Below, in pieces: positions 1 to 7,072 of a stretch of DNA of 64,000 nucleotides. Made by a program: the position numbers and the translations under genes. Numbering within the stretch: the first letter of the stretch is position 1; the number at the start of each line of letters is the position of its first letter. The stretch is from NCBI GenBank assembly GCA_041653615.1, contig JBAZEZ010000002.1:1-64000 (forward strand). The letters run 5' to 3'. The DNA is from JAHJUB01 sp041653615 [NCBI: Candidatus Ratteibacteria bacterium] (GTDB lineage: Bacteria; Ratteibacteria; UBA8468; MWAK01). A model generated the notes under the pieces. The model did no database searches and was not told the origin of the DNA. It saw nothing but the letters and a program-made list of their open reading frames with translations.

Positions 1-77
1 CCATTATTTACCGCACCTTGAAATACAACTGGGTCTTTGAAGACTTTAGCCAGTTTAAATTAGCGGTAAATCATTGA
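1..77 (+). CDS. C-terminal end of an unidentified protein (5' truncated)
   Basis: From base 3 an open frame runs to a TGA at 75-77 and encodes 24 residues containing YNWVFEDFSQFKL. The composition looks like real protein, but the piece is too short to assign to a family. It lies 53 bp upstream of pilT on the same strand and may end the preceding gene of the operon. A 9-bp inverted repeat (6-14 with 63-71) falls inside this tail. The alternative is chance open frame at the window edge. Confidence 0.4.
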   Translation, partial: IIYRTLKYNWVFEDFSQFKLAVNH

Positions 78-130
78 AAACACAAGGTTTTCGAGAGTAG
101 AGAAATTTGACTGTTAACATAGGAGGGAAT

Positions 131-1237
131 ATGGCTTTGCCTTTAGACGAACTGCTGATGCGAATTATTGAAGAAGATGCCTCCGATTTACATCTTCACT
201 CCCATCGTCCGCCGACGATGCGGTTGCACGGAGGTTTGGTGAATATGGACAAGGATTCGCTCGCTCCGGAGGACACCGTTGGTTACATGAAGGCAATCAC
301 TTCCCATCAGCACCAGGAAGAGTTGGCTAAAATCGGCAGTACCGATTTTGGATTCGCTTTTAAGGATTTGGCCCGATTCCGGGTGGCTGTTTATCGTCAG
401 AAAGGCGAGATTGCGATTGCCTTGAGACTTATTCCGTATAAGTTTTTTTCTTTTGAATATCTTGGTCTTGGTCCCAAGGTAGTTGAACTTATGAGCCGGC
501 CCCGGGGTCTTTTTCTGATAACCGGGCCGACCGGTTGCGGAAAAACAACTACCCTGGCAACCATGATTAACTATATCAACGAAACGATGGACCGGCACAT
601 TATTACCATTGAGGACCCAATCGAATATTACCATCAGCACAAAAAATCTATTATTTCTCAAAGGGAACTGGGAGTTGACCTACCGGATTTTTCTGAAGGT
701 TTAAGAAGGGGTTTGCGGCAGGACCCGGATGTATTTTTGGTTGGTGAAATGCGCGACACCGAAACGATTCGGGCGGCAATAACAGCGGCCGAAACCGGTC
801 ACCTTGTTTTCGCGACCCTGCATACTACCGGCGCTTCCCGAACCGTTGACCGGATTGTAGAATCGTTTCCCATCGAAGAACAGGAACAGATTCGGGTAAT
901 GCTTTCGGCTTCCATTTTGGCGGTTGTTTCACAGCAACTTTTACCCCGGACCGACAAAAAAGGGCGGATTGCGATTTACGAGATAATGGTTGCCACGGCG
1001 GCTATCGCCAATCTTATCCGGGAAAAGAAAACCTATCGGATTGTTTCCGAGATTCAGACCGGGATTAAGCACGGTATGAAAACTATGGACCAATCTTTAT
1101 TGGAAGCTTATTTTCGCGGTATAATAACTCGCCAGGTGGCTGTTGACGCTTCCTATGAAGGAGAACAGTTGGAAAAACGCCTGACGTCGGTTGACCAGGG
1201 AACATCGGCAGCGCCTCCAGTGCTTAAAGAAGAATAA
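131..1237 (+). CDS. pilT: PilT-type retraction ATPase
   Basis: Hexameric cytoplasmic ATPase of the PilT/VirB11 superfamily, expected to power pilus or pseudopilus disassembly. The 368-residue product has the family's normal length. Visible motifs: Walker A GPTGCGKT at about 132-139, Asp box IEDPIEY at about 160, Walker B DPDVFLVGEMRD at about 198-209, His box GHLVFATLHT at about 223-232, and near the C-terminus AIANLIRE, matching the AIRNLIRE retraction motif of PilT. The ATG at 131 is chosen because AGGAGGG (121-127) precedes it closely; an in-frame TTG at 107 has no such support. It lies 14 bp before the assembly ATPase gene, so retraction and extension motors are probably co-transcribed. 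Confidence 0.9.
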   Translation: MALPLDELLMRIIEEDASDLHLHSHRPPTMRLHGGLVNMDKDSLAPEDTVGYMKAITSHQHQEELAKIGSTDFGFAFKDLARFRVAVYRQKGEIAIALRLIPYKFFSFEYLGLGPKVVELMSRPRGLFLITGPTGCGKTTTLATMINYINETMDRHIITIEDPIEYYHQHKKSIISQRELGVDLPDFSEGLRRGLRQDPDVFLVGEMRDTETIRAAITAAETGHLVFATLHTTGASRTVDRIVESFPIEEQEQIRVMLSASILAVVSQQLLPRTDKKGRIAIYEIMVATAAIANLIREKKTYRIVSEIQTGIKHGMKTMDQSLLEAYFRGIITRQVAVDASYEGEQLEKRLTSVDQGTSAAPPVLKEE

Positions 1238-1251
1238 AATACGTTCAAATT

Positions 1252-2961
1252 ATGGCTAAAAAACTATTGGGTCAAGTTCTGAAGGAGATGAACCTGATAT
1301 CCGAGGAACAATTGCTGGTTGCATTAGAAGAGCAGCAGCGAACCGGGAAATTTTTGGGGCGGACTCTGGTTGACCTTCATTTTGTGGACGAAAAATCTTT
1401 GCGTCAGGTGCTTTCGGTGCAAAGTGGCGTAGAAACGATTGACCTCACCAACAAAGACATCCCGCCGAATATAATCAAATTAATTCCGGCCGTTGTCGCC
1501 AAGACTTACCAGATTCTACCGGTAGGACAGGAAGGACAGGAAACAATTATCGTCGCGGTCAACGATGTTTTGAGCGATTTTATCCAGGATGACCTTCGTT
1601 TCAGCACCAGTCGAAAGGTGAAGATGGTGCTGGCCAATCCGCTGGAGCTTGATGCCGCCATCGAAAAATATTACGGCCGGGAAACGATGTCAATTAATGA
1701 CATCATGAATTATTTCGCGGAAACGGATGTTGACCTGGACATAAAAAACGACGCCGGTGAAATAACCGATGTTTCCACTCTGGAAGAATTGTCCAGCCAA
1801 CCGCCGGTTATCAGCCTCTTTAACGTAATCCTTCTCCAGGTATGCAAAGACAACGCCAGTGATATACATTTAGAGCCTTTTGAAAATGATTTCCGGGTGC
1901 GTTACCGTGTCGACGGAAAACTCTACGATCTGGTTCATCCGCACAAGGATTTGGCTTTTGGACTTTTCTGCCGGTTTAAAATTATGTCCGGAATGGATAT
2001 TTCGGAAAGGCGGCTTCCCCAGGACGGCCGGCTGGAATTTCACGTGGGTGGCCGGGACCTTGATTTACGTCTTTCTACGGTTCCGACGGTTTTCGGGGAA
2101 TGTCTGGCGGTGCGCGTTCTGGATCGGACCCGGGTTGATTTCCGTTTAGATAACATCGGGTTGCCTTCCGATGACCAGGAAAAGATCGAAAAGCTGATTA
2201 AGATACCGCAGGGAATTATTCTGGCAACCGGTCCCACCGGCTGCGGAAAAACCACTACTCTTTACGCGTCCCTCAAAGAGCTTAACTCGCCGGACATCAA
2301 ATTGATTACAACCGAGGACCCGGTGGAATATCTTTTGCCCGGCGCCATACAGGTACCCATCAGGGAAAAAATCGGGCTTACCTTTTCCGCTTGTCTCCGT
2401 TCTATTTTGCGTCAGGACCCGGACATTATTTTTGTCGGAGAAATTCGGGATTTGGAAACAGCGGAAATCGCTATTCAGGCCAGCTTGACCGGGCACCTGG
2501 TAGTTTCCTCCCTGCATACCAACGATGCGCCCAGCGCGATTACCCGGTTAATGGATATGACTATCGAACCCTATCTTCTTTCTTCCACGATTATCGGTAT
2601 TATCGGACAGCGCCTGGTAAGAACACTTTGTTTGGAGTGTAGATTGGAGTATAGGCCAAGCGAAAGAGAATTGATGGAAGTTGGTTTTAAACCGGAAGAG
2701 GTTAAAGACCGGAAATTTTATCAACCCCAGGGTTGTATGCGTTGCAAGAGCGGATTCCGGGGCAGAACCGCCCTTTTTGAGGTTCTGGTGCCAAACGAGG
2801 AATTATGGACAATGATTGTTGCCCGAAAACCGTTGAGTGAAATTCGGAAAAAAGCTGTGGAACAAGGAATGCACACCATGAGCATAGACGGCCAGGCAAA
2901 GATTCTGGCGGGAATAACCACTATCGGGGAAGTCGGTCATGAAATTCACGGTTACGCGTAA
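1252..2961 (+). CDS. PilB/GspE-type assembly ATPase
   Basis: Assembly ATPase driving pseudopilus or type IV pilus extension from the cytoplasmic face of the inner membrane. The 569 residues show an N-terminal MshEN-like domain (about 1-150), the N2E region with SDIHLEPFENDFRVRYRVDG, Walker A GPTGCGKT at 327-334, Asp box TTEDPVEYL, Walker B DPDIIFVGEIRD near 390, and a tetracysteine zinc motif (CLECR near 461 and CMRCKSGFRGR near 496) typical of GspE and PilB. Full length with no missing motif. The sequence alone does not separate GspE from PilB; the pseudopilin set downstream favours a type II secretion-like machine. Confidence 0.9.
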   Translation: MAKKLLGQVLKEMNLISEEQLLVALEEQQRTGKFLGRTLVDLHFVDEKSLRQVLSVQSGVETIDLTNKDIPPNIIKLIPAVVAKTYQILPVGQEGQETIIVAVNDVLSDFIQDDLRFSTSRKVKMVLANPLELDAAIEKYYGRETMSINDIMNYFAETDVDLDIKNDAGEITDVSTLEELSSQPPVISLFNVILLQVCKDNASDIHLEPFENDFRVRYRVDGKLYDLVHPHKDLAFGLFCRFKIMSGMDISERRLPQDGRLEFHVGGRDLDLRLSTVPTVFGECLAVRVLDRTRVDFRLDNIGLPSDDQEKIEKLIKIPQGIILATGPTGCGKTTTLYASLKELNSPDIKLITTEDPVEYLLPGAIQVPIREKIGLTFSACLRSILRQDPDIIFVGEIRDLETAEIAIQASLTGHLVVSSLHTNDAPSAITRLMDMTIEPYLLSSTIIGIIGQRLVRTLCLECRLEYRPSERELMEVGFKPEEVKDRKFYQPQGCMRCKSGFRGRTALFEVLVPNEELWTMIVARKPLSEIRKKAVEQGMHTMSIDGQAKILAGITTIGEVGHEIHGYA

Positions 2962-2964
2962 AGG

Positions 2965-3061
2965 CAGTGAACGGTGAGATAGTAGATTGTAAATGGTAAC
3001 TATATTAAGACTTAAATCGACAATCTTTTACCATTCGCGATTCACCATTTACCATTCACTG
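2965..3061. repeat. Imperfect palindrome, family I
   Basis: The 97-bp gap between the assembly ATPase and the platform protein gene is one imperfect inverted repeat: CAGTGAACGGTGA at the left, TCACCATTTACCATTCACTG at the right. A half-copy of the same wording (GAGTGGTGAATTGTGAATGG) lies at 26284-26303 between queE and queC. It has no coding potential. Confidence 0.7.
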
Positions 3062-3069
3062 ATTTAAAA

Positions 3070-4335
3070 ATGGGAACCTTTAAATACAGCGGTTTTGATG
3101 AAAAAGGGAAAATCATTTCCGGTACCATTGAAGCAGCAGGATTGCAGGCGGCGATTGCATCTCTTAAGGAAAGGGGGTTGACTCTTTCCGATTTAGCGGA
3201 AACGAGAGCGAGTAAGGTGGTAAAAACAGCACCGGCCGGGTCGGCGGTGAAGGCAAAGAAGAGCGGTTCCGGTCTTTCCTTTTCTTTCGGTGCCCCCGTA
3301 ATTAAAACAAAAGCCCTGGCAGTGATTACCCGGCAGTTGGCAACTCTTTTAAGTTCCGGTCTTGCCCTGCTGCGTTCGTTGCGTACCATTAGAGACCAAC
3401 AAAAAGGAAGTTCGGCTGCGGTTGTAGAAAGCCTGGCGGTTGAGGTAGAACAGGGAGCGCTTCTTTCTCAGGCGATGGCGAAGCATCCCAAGAGTTTTCC
3501 ACGTATTTACATCGCAATGGTCCGGGCCGGTGAAAGCAGCGGTTCCATGGATAGTGTTTTAAACCGTCTGGCGGAATTTGCGGAAAAGGACGCCAGGTTG
3601 CGGGGAAAGATAAAGGCGGCCATGGCGTATCCGACGGTAATTTTGGTTGTCGCCACCGGTATAGTCGCTTTTATTATGTTAAAAATCGTGCCGGTGTTTG
3701 TTACCATATTTAAAGATTTTGAAGCCGGGTCGCTGCCGCCTCCCACTCGTTTCCTTATCTTTTTGAGCGGTTTTTTAAAAGACCGTCTTTGGCTCGGTAT
3801 TTTAATAGTTGTCGTGGGTATTGTTACTTATCGGATTCTTGTTCGTATTCCTACCACCCGGTATATGATGGATTCAGTCAAGCTTAAAATTCCGTTGGCC
3901 GGAGCGGTAATGTATAAAACTATCATCGCTCGATTTGCCCGGACGTTGGCAACCTTAATTACCAGCGGTGTTCCCATCTTAACCGCTTTTGAAATTGTGC
4001 AGGAAACAGTGGGCAATCACGTGATTAGCGGAGCGATTGGCAAAGTGCATGATGAGGTAAAGGAAGGCGCCGGCGTGAGCAACCCAATGATTAAAACCGC
4101 CGTTTTCCCTCCGATGCTGACCAATATGGTGGCCGTGGGCGAGGAAACCGGTACCCTGGACGCGATGCTGGACAAGGTGGCTGATGCCTACGAAGATGAA
4201 GTGGACCGCGCCGTAGAGGCGCTTTCTTCAATGATTGAACCAATCCTCATCGTATTCATGGGTGTTGTGGTCGGATTTATCGTTATCTCTCTCTTTATGC
4301 CGCTCATTAAACTTGCCATGAATATGGCCGGATGA
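3070..4335 (+). CDS. PilC/GspF-type inner-membrane platform protein
   Basis: Polytopic platform protein linking the assembly ATPase to the pseudopilus. The 421 residues contain two T2SSF domains (about 100-225 and 290-415) with the family's repeated pattern, and hydrophobic segments near 188-212, 241-260 and 388-412. Between the short N-terminal domain and the first T2SSF domain lies an Ala/Lys/Ser-rich linker (about 50-75), which makes it slightly longer than usual. Its stop overlaps the next start by 4 bp (ATGA), indicating translational coupling to the major pseudopilin. Confidence 0.9.
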   Translation: MGTFKYSGFDEKGKIISGTIEAAGLQAAIASLKERGLTLSDLAETRASKVVKTAPAGSAVKAKKSGSGLSFSFGAPVIKTKALAVITRQLATLLSSGLALLRSLRTIRDQQKGSSAAVVESLAVEVEQGALLSQAMAKHPKSFPRIYIAMVRAGESSGSMDSVLNRLAEFAEKDARLRGKIKAAMAYPTVILVVATGIVAFIMLKIVPVFVTIFKDFEAGSLPPPTRFLIFLSGFLKDRLWLGILIVVVGIVTYRILVRIPTTRYMMDSVKLKIPLAGAVMYKTIIARFARTLATLITSGVPILTAFEIVQETVGNHVISGAIGKVHDEVKEGAGVSNPMIKTAVFPPMLTNMVAVGEETGTLDAMLDKVADAYEDEVDRAVEALSSMIEPILIVFMGVVVGFIVISLFMPLIKLAMNMAG

Positions 4336-4787
4336 GTACTACCGGAGGCTTCCTTGAAGAGCGGGGTTTCTCCCTGCTGGAAATACTGGTTGTCTTGGCC
4401 ATCGGAGCCATTTTGACCGGTTTTATTTTACCGGCCGCCCAAAAGGCAAGACAACGAGGATTGTGTACCAAAGTCCAGGCAACTATCACGGCGGTTGAAA
4501 CCGCTCTTTCCTTATACGAAACCGATTTTGGCGATTATCCGGCCTATTCCGGTACATTCCGGGAAGTGTTGAGGATTCTGACCGAGGAAACTGAAAACCC
4601 CCGTTGGAAAGGTCCTTATTTGCGGTTTAAAGAAAAAGACCTTCAGGCCGGAGAGCTGTTGGACCCGTGGAAAGAACCCTACCAGTATCAATATCCACCG
4701 CAAACACATCGATCAGCACCCTTCCTTCTTTTTTCCTGCGGACCAGACCGGAAAAAGGGAACCGAAGATGACATCGGTAATTGGTAG
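4332..4787 (+). CDS. gspG: Major pseudopilin, GspG-like
   Basis: The 151-residue prepilin-like protein has an 11-residue leader ending EERG, followed by the class III signal FSLLEILVVLAIGAILTGFI with Glu at +5, the site for prepilin peptidase. The C-terminal half carries the GspG hallmarks: LDPWKEPYQYQYP and SCGPDRKKGTEDDIGNW, the calcium-binding loop region of major pseudopilins. It starts inside the stop of the platform protein gene. Role: main subunit of the periplasmic pseudopilus that pushes substrates through the outer membrane. Confidence 0.88.
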   Translation: MSTTGGFLEERGFSLLEILVVLAIGAILTGFILPAAQKARQRGLCTKVQATITAVETALSLYETDFGDYPAYSGTFREVLRILTEETENPRWKGPYLRFKEKDLQAGELLDPWKEPYQYQYPPQTHRSAPFLLFSCGPDRKKGTEDDIGNW

Positions 4788-4965
4788 CGCTCGGCTTTCT
4801 GTTTCGCGAAAAGACTCTGCGTGTCGGATAAGACTACGCAACTCGTAAGCGAGACTCGCCGTGTTTCCGCCAAGACGACCGGCGGACCACGGCCACTCAC
4901 TTACTCGTTTTGCCTGTCTTGTTTCCGTCACTCCGCGAATTTCGCGAAACAGAAACCCTCGCTTG
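4788..4965. repeat. Palindromic element family A, copy 1
   Basis: Fills the gap between gspG and gspH. The ends form an inverted repeat: GGCTTTCTGTTTCGCGAA (4793-4810) against TTCGCGAAACAGAAACC (4941-4957). Inside is a second arm pair built on GCCGTGTTTCCGCC and GGCGGACCACGGC. The core words GACTACGCAACTCG and TCTTGTTT recur in the other three copies near 9165, 30213 and 41806. No open frame is worth calling. MITE-like by form; no transposase is nearby. Confidence 0.8.
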
Positions 4966-5004
4966 AAGAAAAACTAACTGCATATTACAAAAGCACCAGG
5001 AAAA

Positions 5005-5457
5005 ATGAAGAAGAAAAGAGGGTTTAGTTTGATAGAGGCGTTGGTTGTATTGTTTTTAACTGTTTGTATTATGTGGGGAACGTTGCCTCAATTTCTACGC
5101 CACCAGAAGGAAAGGGAACTTAAATTGGCTTGTTTGACGGTAAAGCAAACTTTTAATTCGGCGCGTTTTCAGGCAATCAAGGACCGTAAAAATTTCGAAG
5201 TGATAATTAACCATAAAGGGAATATTCTGCGCATCGGAAACGTTGAAACCGGAGAGGTGGTTGGCCGGGAGGAAAAACTCCCGGACGGAATAAGTATTGT
5301 TTCATTTTCCAATAACTTTTTCCCCATTATTTTCCGGCCGGACGGAGGGTTATCCGGAATTTCCGGCTCAATGGTTGTCAGGGATGAGCGTACCGGCCGC
5401 GGGTACAAGATGATTTTATATAACCTGACCGGTAAGGTTAAAATAGAAAGTTTGTAA
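5005..5457 (+). CDS. gspH: Minor pseudopilin, GspH-like
   Basis: A 150-residue prepilin-like protein. The short leader MKKKRG is followed by FSLIEALVVLFLTVCIMWG with Glu at +5. The downstream region (LKLACLTVKQTFNSARFQAIKDRKNFEVIIN) resembles the GspH/FimT family, where helix 1 leads into a beta-rich domain. It should be a minor component at or near the pseudopilus tip. The family assignment rests on position in the G-H-I-J-K order and on the N-terminal region; the C-terminal half is too diverged to confirm by eye. Confidence 0.78.
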   Translation: MKKKRGFSLIEALVVLFLTVCIMWGTLPQFLRHQKERELKLACLTVKQTFNSARFQAIKDRKNFEVIINHKGNILRIGNVETGEVVGREEKLPDGISIVSFSNNFFPIIFRPDGGLSGISGSMVVRDERTGRGYKMILYNLTGKVKIESL

Positions 5458-5680
5458 TGCCAGTTCGCCTTCAACCATATAGCATCGTTGTCGACCGCGC
5501 CGTTCCTGCAAAAACAGCAGGTTCGGCAACTACAGACTCCCTGCCATTCGCCGAAGAGGTGCAAGCGGTGCAACTTCTGGCAGGGTTGTCCTGCGGCGTC
5601 AGCTTCGTCGGCGTACTTCCATGTACGCCTCCTCGCTTCCTTTTTGGCGCCTTGCTCTCTGGTTGAACTCGAACCGGCAT
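5457..5680. repeat. Palindromic element family E, copy 1 (long form)
   Basis: Occupies the 267-bp gap between gspH and the next pseudopilin gene. Its ends are inverted (ATGCCAGTTCGCCTTCAACC against GGTTGAACTCGAACCGGCAT). It contains an internal palindrome built on CTCCCTGCCA and TGGCAGGG, and the block GGCGTACTTCCATGTACGCC. The second copy at 47955-48140 shares the ends, the GTACGCC hairpin and GCCTTGCTCT but lacks the internal segment, so this copy seems to hold a nested insertion. Bases 5681-5724 hold nothing recognisable. Confidence 0.72.
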
Positions 5681-5724
5681 ACTCTATGCTTGAACGCGGA
5701 TTAGTGTTTAACAACTCCTAAAAA

Positions 5725-6081
5725 ATGAAAAACGGATATTCCCTCCTGGTGGTTATGGTTGCCCTGGTTATTTTCGCCACCGGGATTCTCGCCATTATCG
5801 CTCTCTTGCCTTCCGGCCATCAGACGGTCAGGAGAACAGTTTTTTATAATCGGGCTGCCACAATCGCGGAAAAGGAACTTGCTTTCATCCGGGTTTGTTA
5901 TTCCGAACAGGATAGTCCGTTGCCGCCGGAAGAAATTTCCGGGGAAGAACCGGATGGGTTCCGTTGGACGGCGACCATAAAGAAAACCGGCGAGATTTAT
6001 TTTGTTGTTCTCAATGTTTATTCCAAAGAAAACGGGAAAGAAGAAGAGGAAATTTTTACAACAAGATTTGTCAAAAAATGA
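5725..6081 (+). CDS. gspI: Minor pseudopilin, GspI-like, without Glu at +5
   Basis: A 118-residue small prepilin-like protein. The leader MKNG precedes YSLLVVMVALVIFATGILAI, the expected hydrophobic helix. The residue at +5, which is Glu in nearly all pseudopilins except GspK, is Val here. The central part (RAATIAEKELAFIR) and a short C-terminal beta region are as expected for GspI. Identity as I rests on position between H and J and on the VMVALVIFATG wording typical of GspI. The missing Glu would change helix packing in the growing pilus and suggests a tip-only role. Confidence 0.7.
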   Translation: MKNGYSLLVVMVALVIFATGILAIIALLPSGHQTVRRTVFYNRAATIAEKELAFIRVCYSEQDSPLPPEEISGEEPDGFRWTATIKKTGEIYFVVLNVYSKENGKEEEEIFTTRFVKK

Positions 6082-6167
6082 TGCAGCCGCGGAAATTTCG
6101 GCCGGAAAATTATCAGGAAGAATATGAACGAAAAAAGATACTGACAAAAATAAGGCAATAAAAGATA

Positions 6168-6274
6168 CACCGCAGAGCTCGCAGAGACCGCAAAGAAGCA
6201 CAAAGAAAGAAGAAGCAACTCAAACAAAGATTAAAGTTAGGCAATTCTCCGCGTACTCCGCGTTCTCCGCGGTA
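6168..6274. repeat. Palindromic element family D, copy 1
   Basis: Ends are inverted: ACCGCAGAGCTCGCAGAG at the left, CTCCGCGTTCTCCGCGGT at the right, with an A-rich centre. Two more copies lie at 17041-17153 and 27029-27142. It separates the I-like and J-like pseudopilin genes. Non-coding. Confidence 0.78.
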
Positions 6275-6293
6275 ATATGTGAAAAGCGCTTGT

Positions 6294-6941
6294 ATGATTA
6301 AATTAAAATCCGGGTTTACCCTTGCATGTTTTAAGCGGGGTTTTAGCCTTTTGGAATTGCTCATTGCTCTTTTCCTTCTGCTGATTATTTTAGGCGGAAG
6401 TCTACTGCTTTTACGCACGGCCAATCAAAGTTGGTTTCGGGGCGAATCGGAAGTAGCTATTCAAACTGAAGCCCGAAACCTGATTGTTTTTTTCAACCGG
6501 CTTATACCCGGGGCTGTTTTGATAAACGGCGGTGATAAGGAAGGATTGGAATTTTACGGATATCCGGATCGCATCGACTTCTTTACTTTGCTTTCGGATA
6601 ATAGAGAAAAAACCGATTTTGCCCGGGTTAATATTTTTTGGAAAGAAAAAGACGGGACGCTATATGTTTTTGAGGAAAGAGCCGGAAGTGACCGAAAAAA
6701 TCTTTCCGATTCCGGTAAAACCGGAAGTCAACCGCTTTCCCACGGGGTGACAAAATTTAAATTATCCTATTTTGACGGAAAAGACTACCGCCTTAGTTGG
6801 AACAGCGGTAAAGAGGGTTCCGAAGAAGGACTTCTCCCGAAAGCGGTTTTTCTGGATTTTCAGTTGTCCGGGCAGAAATCCAATGAAGGCCGGATTTTTC
6901 GTCGTGATTATCACGCTATTTTTGAAATAAAAAACAACTGA
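6294..6941 (+). CDS. gspJ: Minor pseudopilin, GspJ-like
   Basis: A 215-residue prepilin-like protein with FSLLELLIALFLLLIILGGS (Glu at +5), preceded by a 16-residue leader ending KRG. The leader contains an earlier SG-FTLAC, a second cleavage-like string without Glu, so the site may be ambiguous. The C-terminal domain with FRRDYHAIFEI resembles the GspJ fold. The ATG at 6294 is preferred over an in-frame GTG at 6279; neither has a strong ribosome-binding site. Expected to join I and K in the pseudopilus tip complex. Confidence 0.75.
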   Translation: MIKLKSGFTLACFKRGFSLLELLIALFLLLIILGGSLLLLRTANQSWFRGESEVAIQTEARNLIVFFNRLIPGAVLINGGDKEGLEFYGYPDRIDFFTLLSDNREKTDFARVNIFWKEKDGTLYVFEERAGSDRKNLSDSGKTGSQPLSHGVTKFKLSYFDGKDYRLSWNSGKEGSEEGLLPKAVFLDFQLSGQKSNEGRIFRRDYHAIFEIKNN

Positions 6942-6950
6942 CACAAGAAC

Positions 6951-7062
6951 GGACGCAGATTTTCGCAGATTACCTCAGATAAAAAATAACTTAAAATTTT
7001 TTAGAAAATATTCTAAAATTATGATTAATCTTTATCCGGTAGTTTCCGAGTATATCTGTGTC
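6951..7062. repeat. Palindromic element family C, copy 1
   Basis: Ends GGACGCAGATTTTCGCAG and TATATCTGTGTCC form an inverted pair around an A+T-rich centre. Five copies of this 112-123 bp family are in the window (also at 27569, 49678, 51378 and 56727). It separates the J-like and K-like genes. Confidence 0.82.
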
Positions 7063-7072
7063 CAATTGATTC

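Noticed and set aside
4788-4965. CRISPR array from recurring repeats
   Set aside because: The repeats are dispersed, palindromic, of several families and not evenly spaced; no spacers and no cas genes are present.
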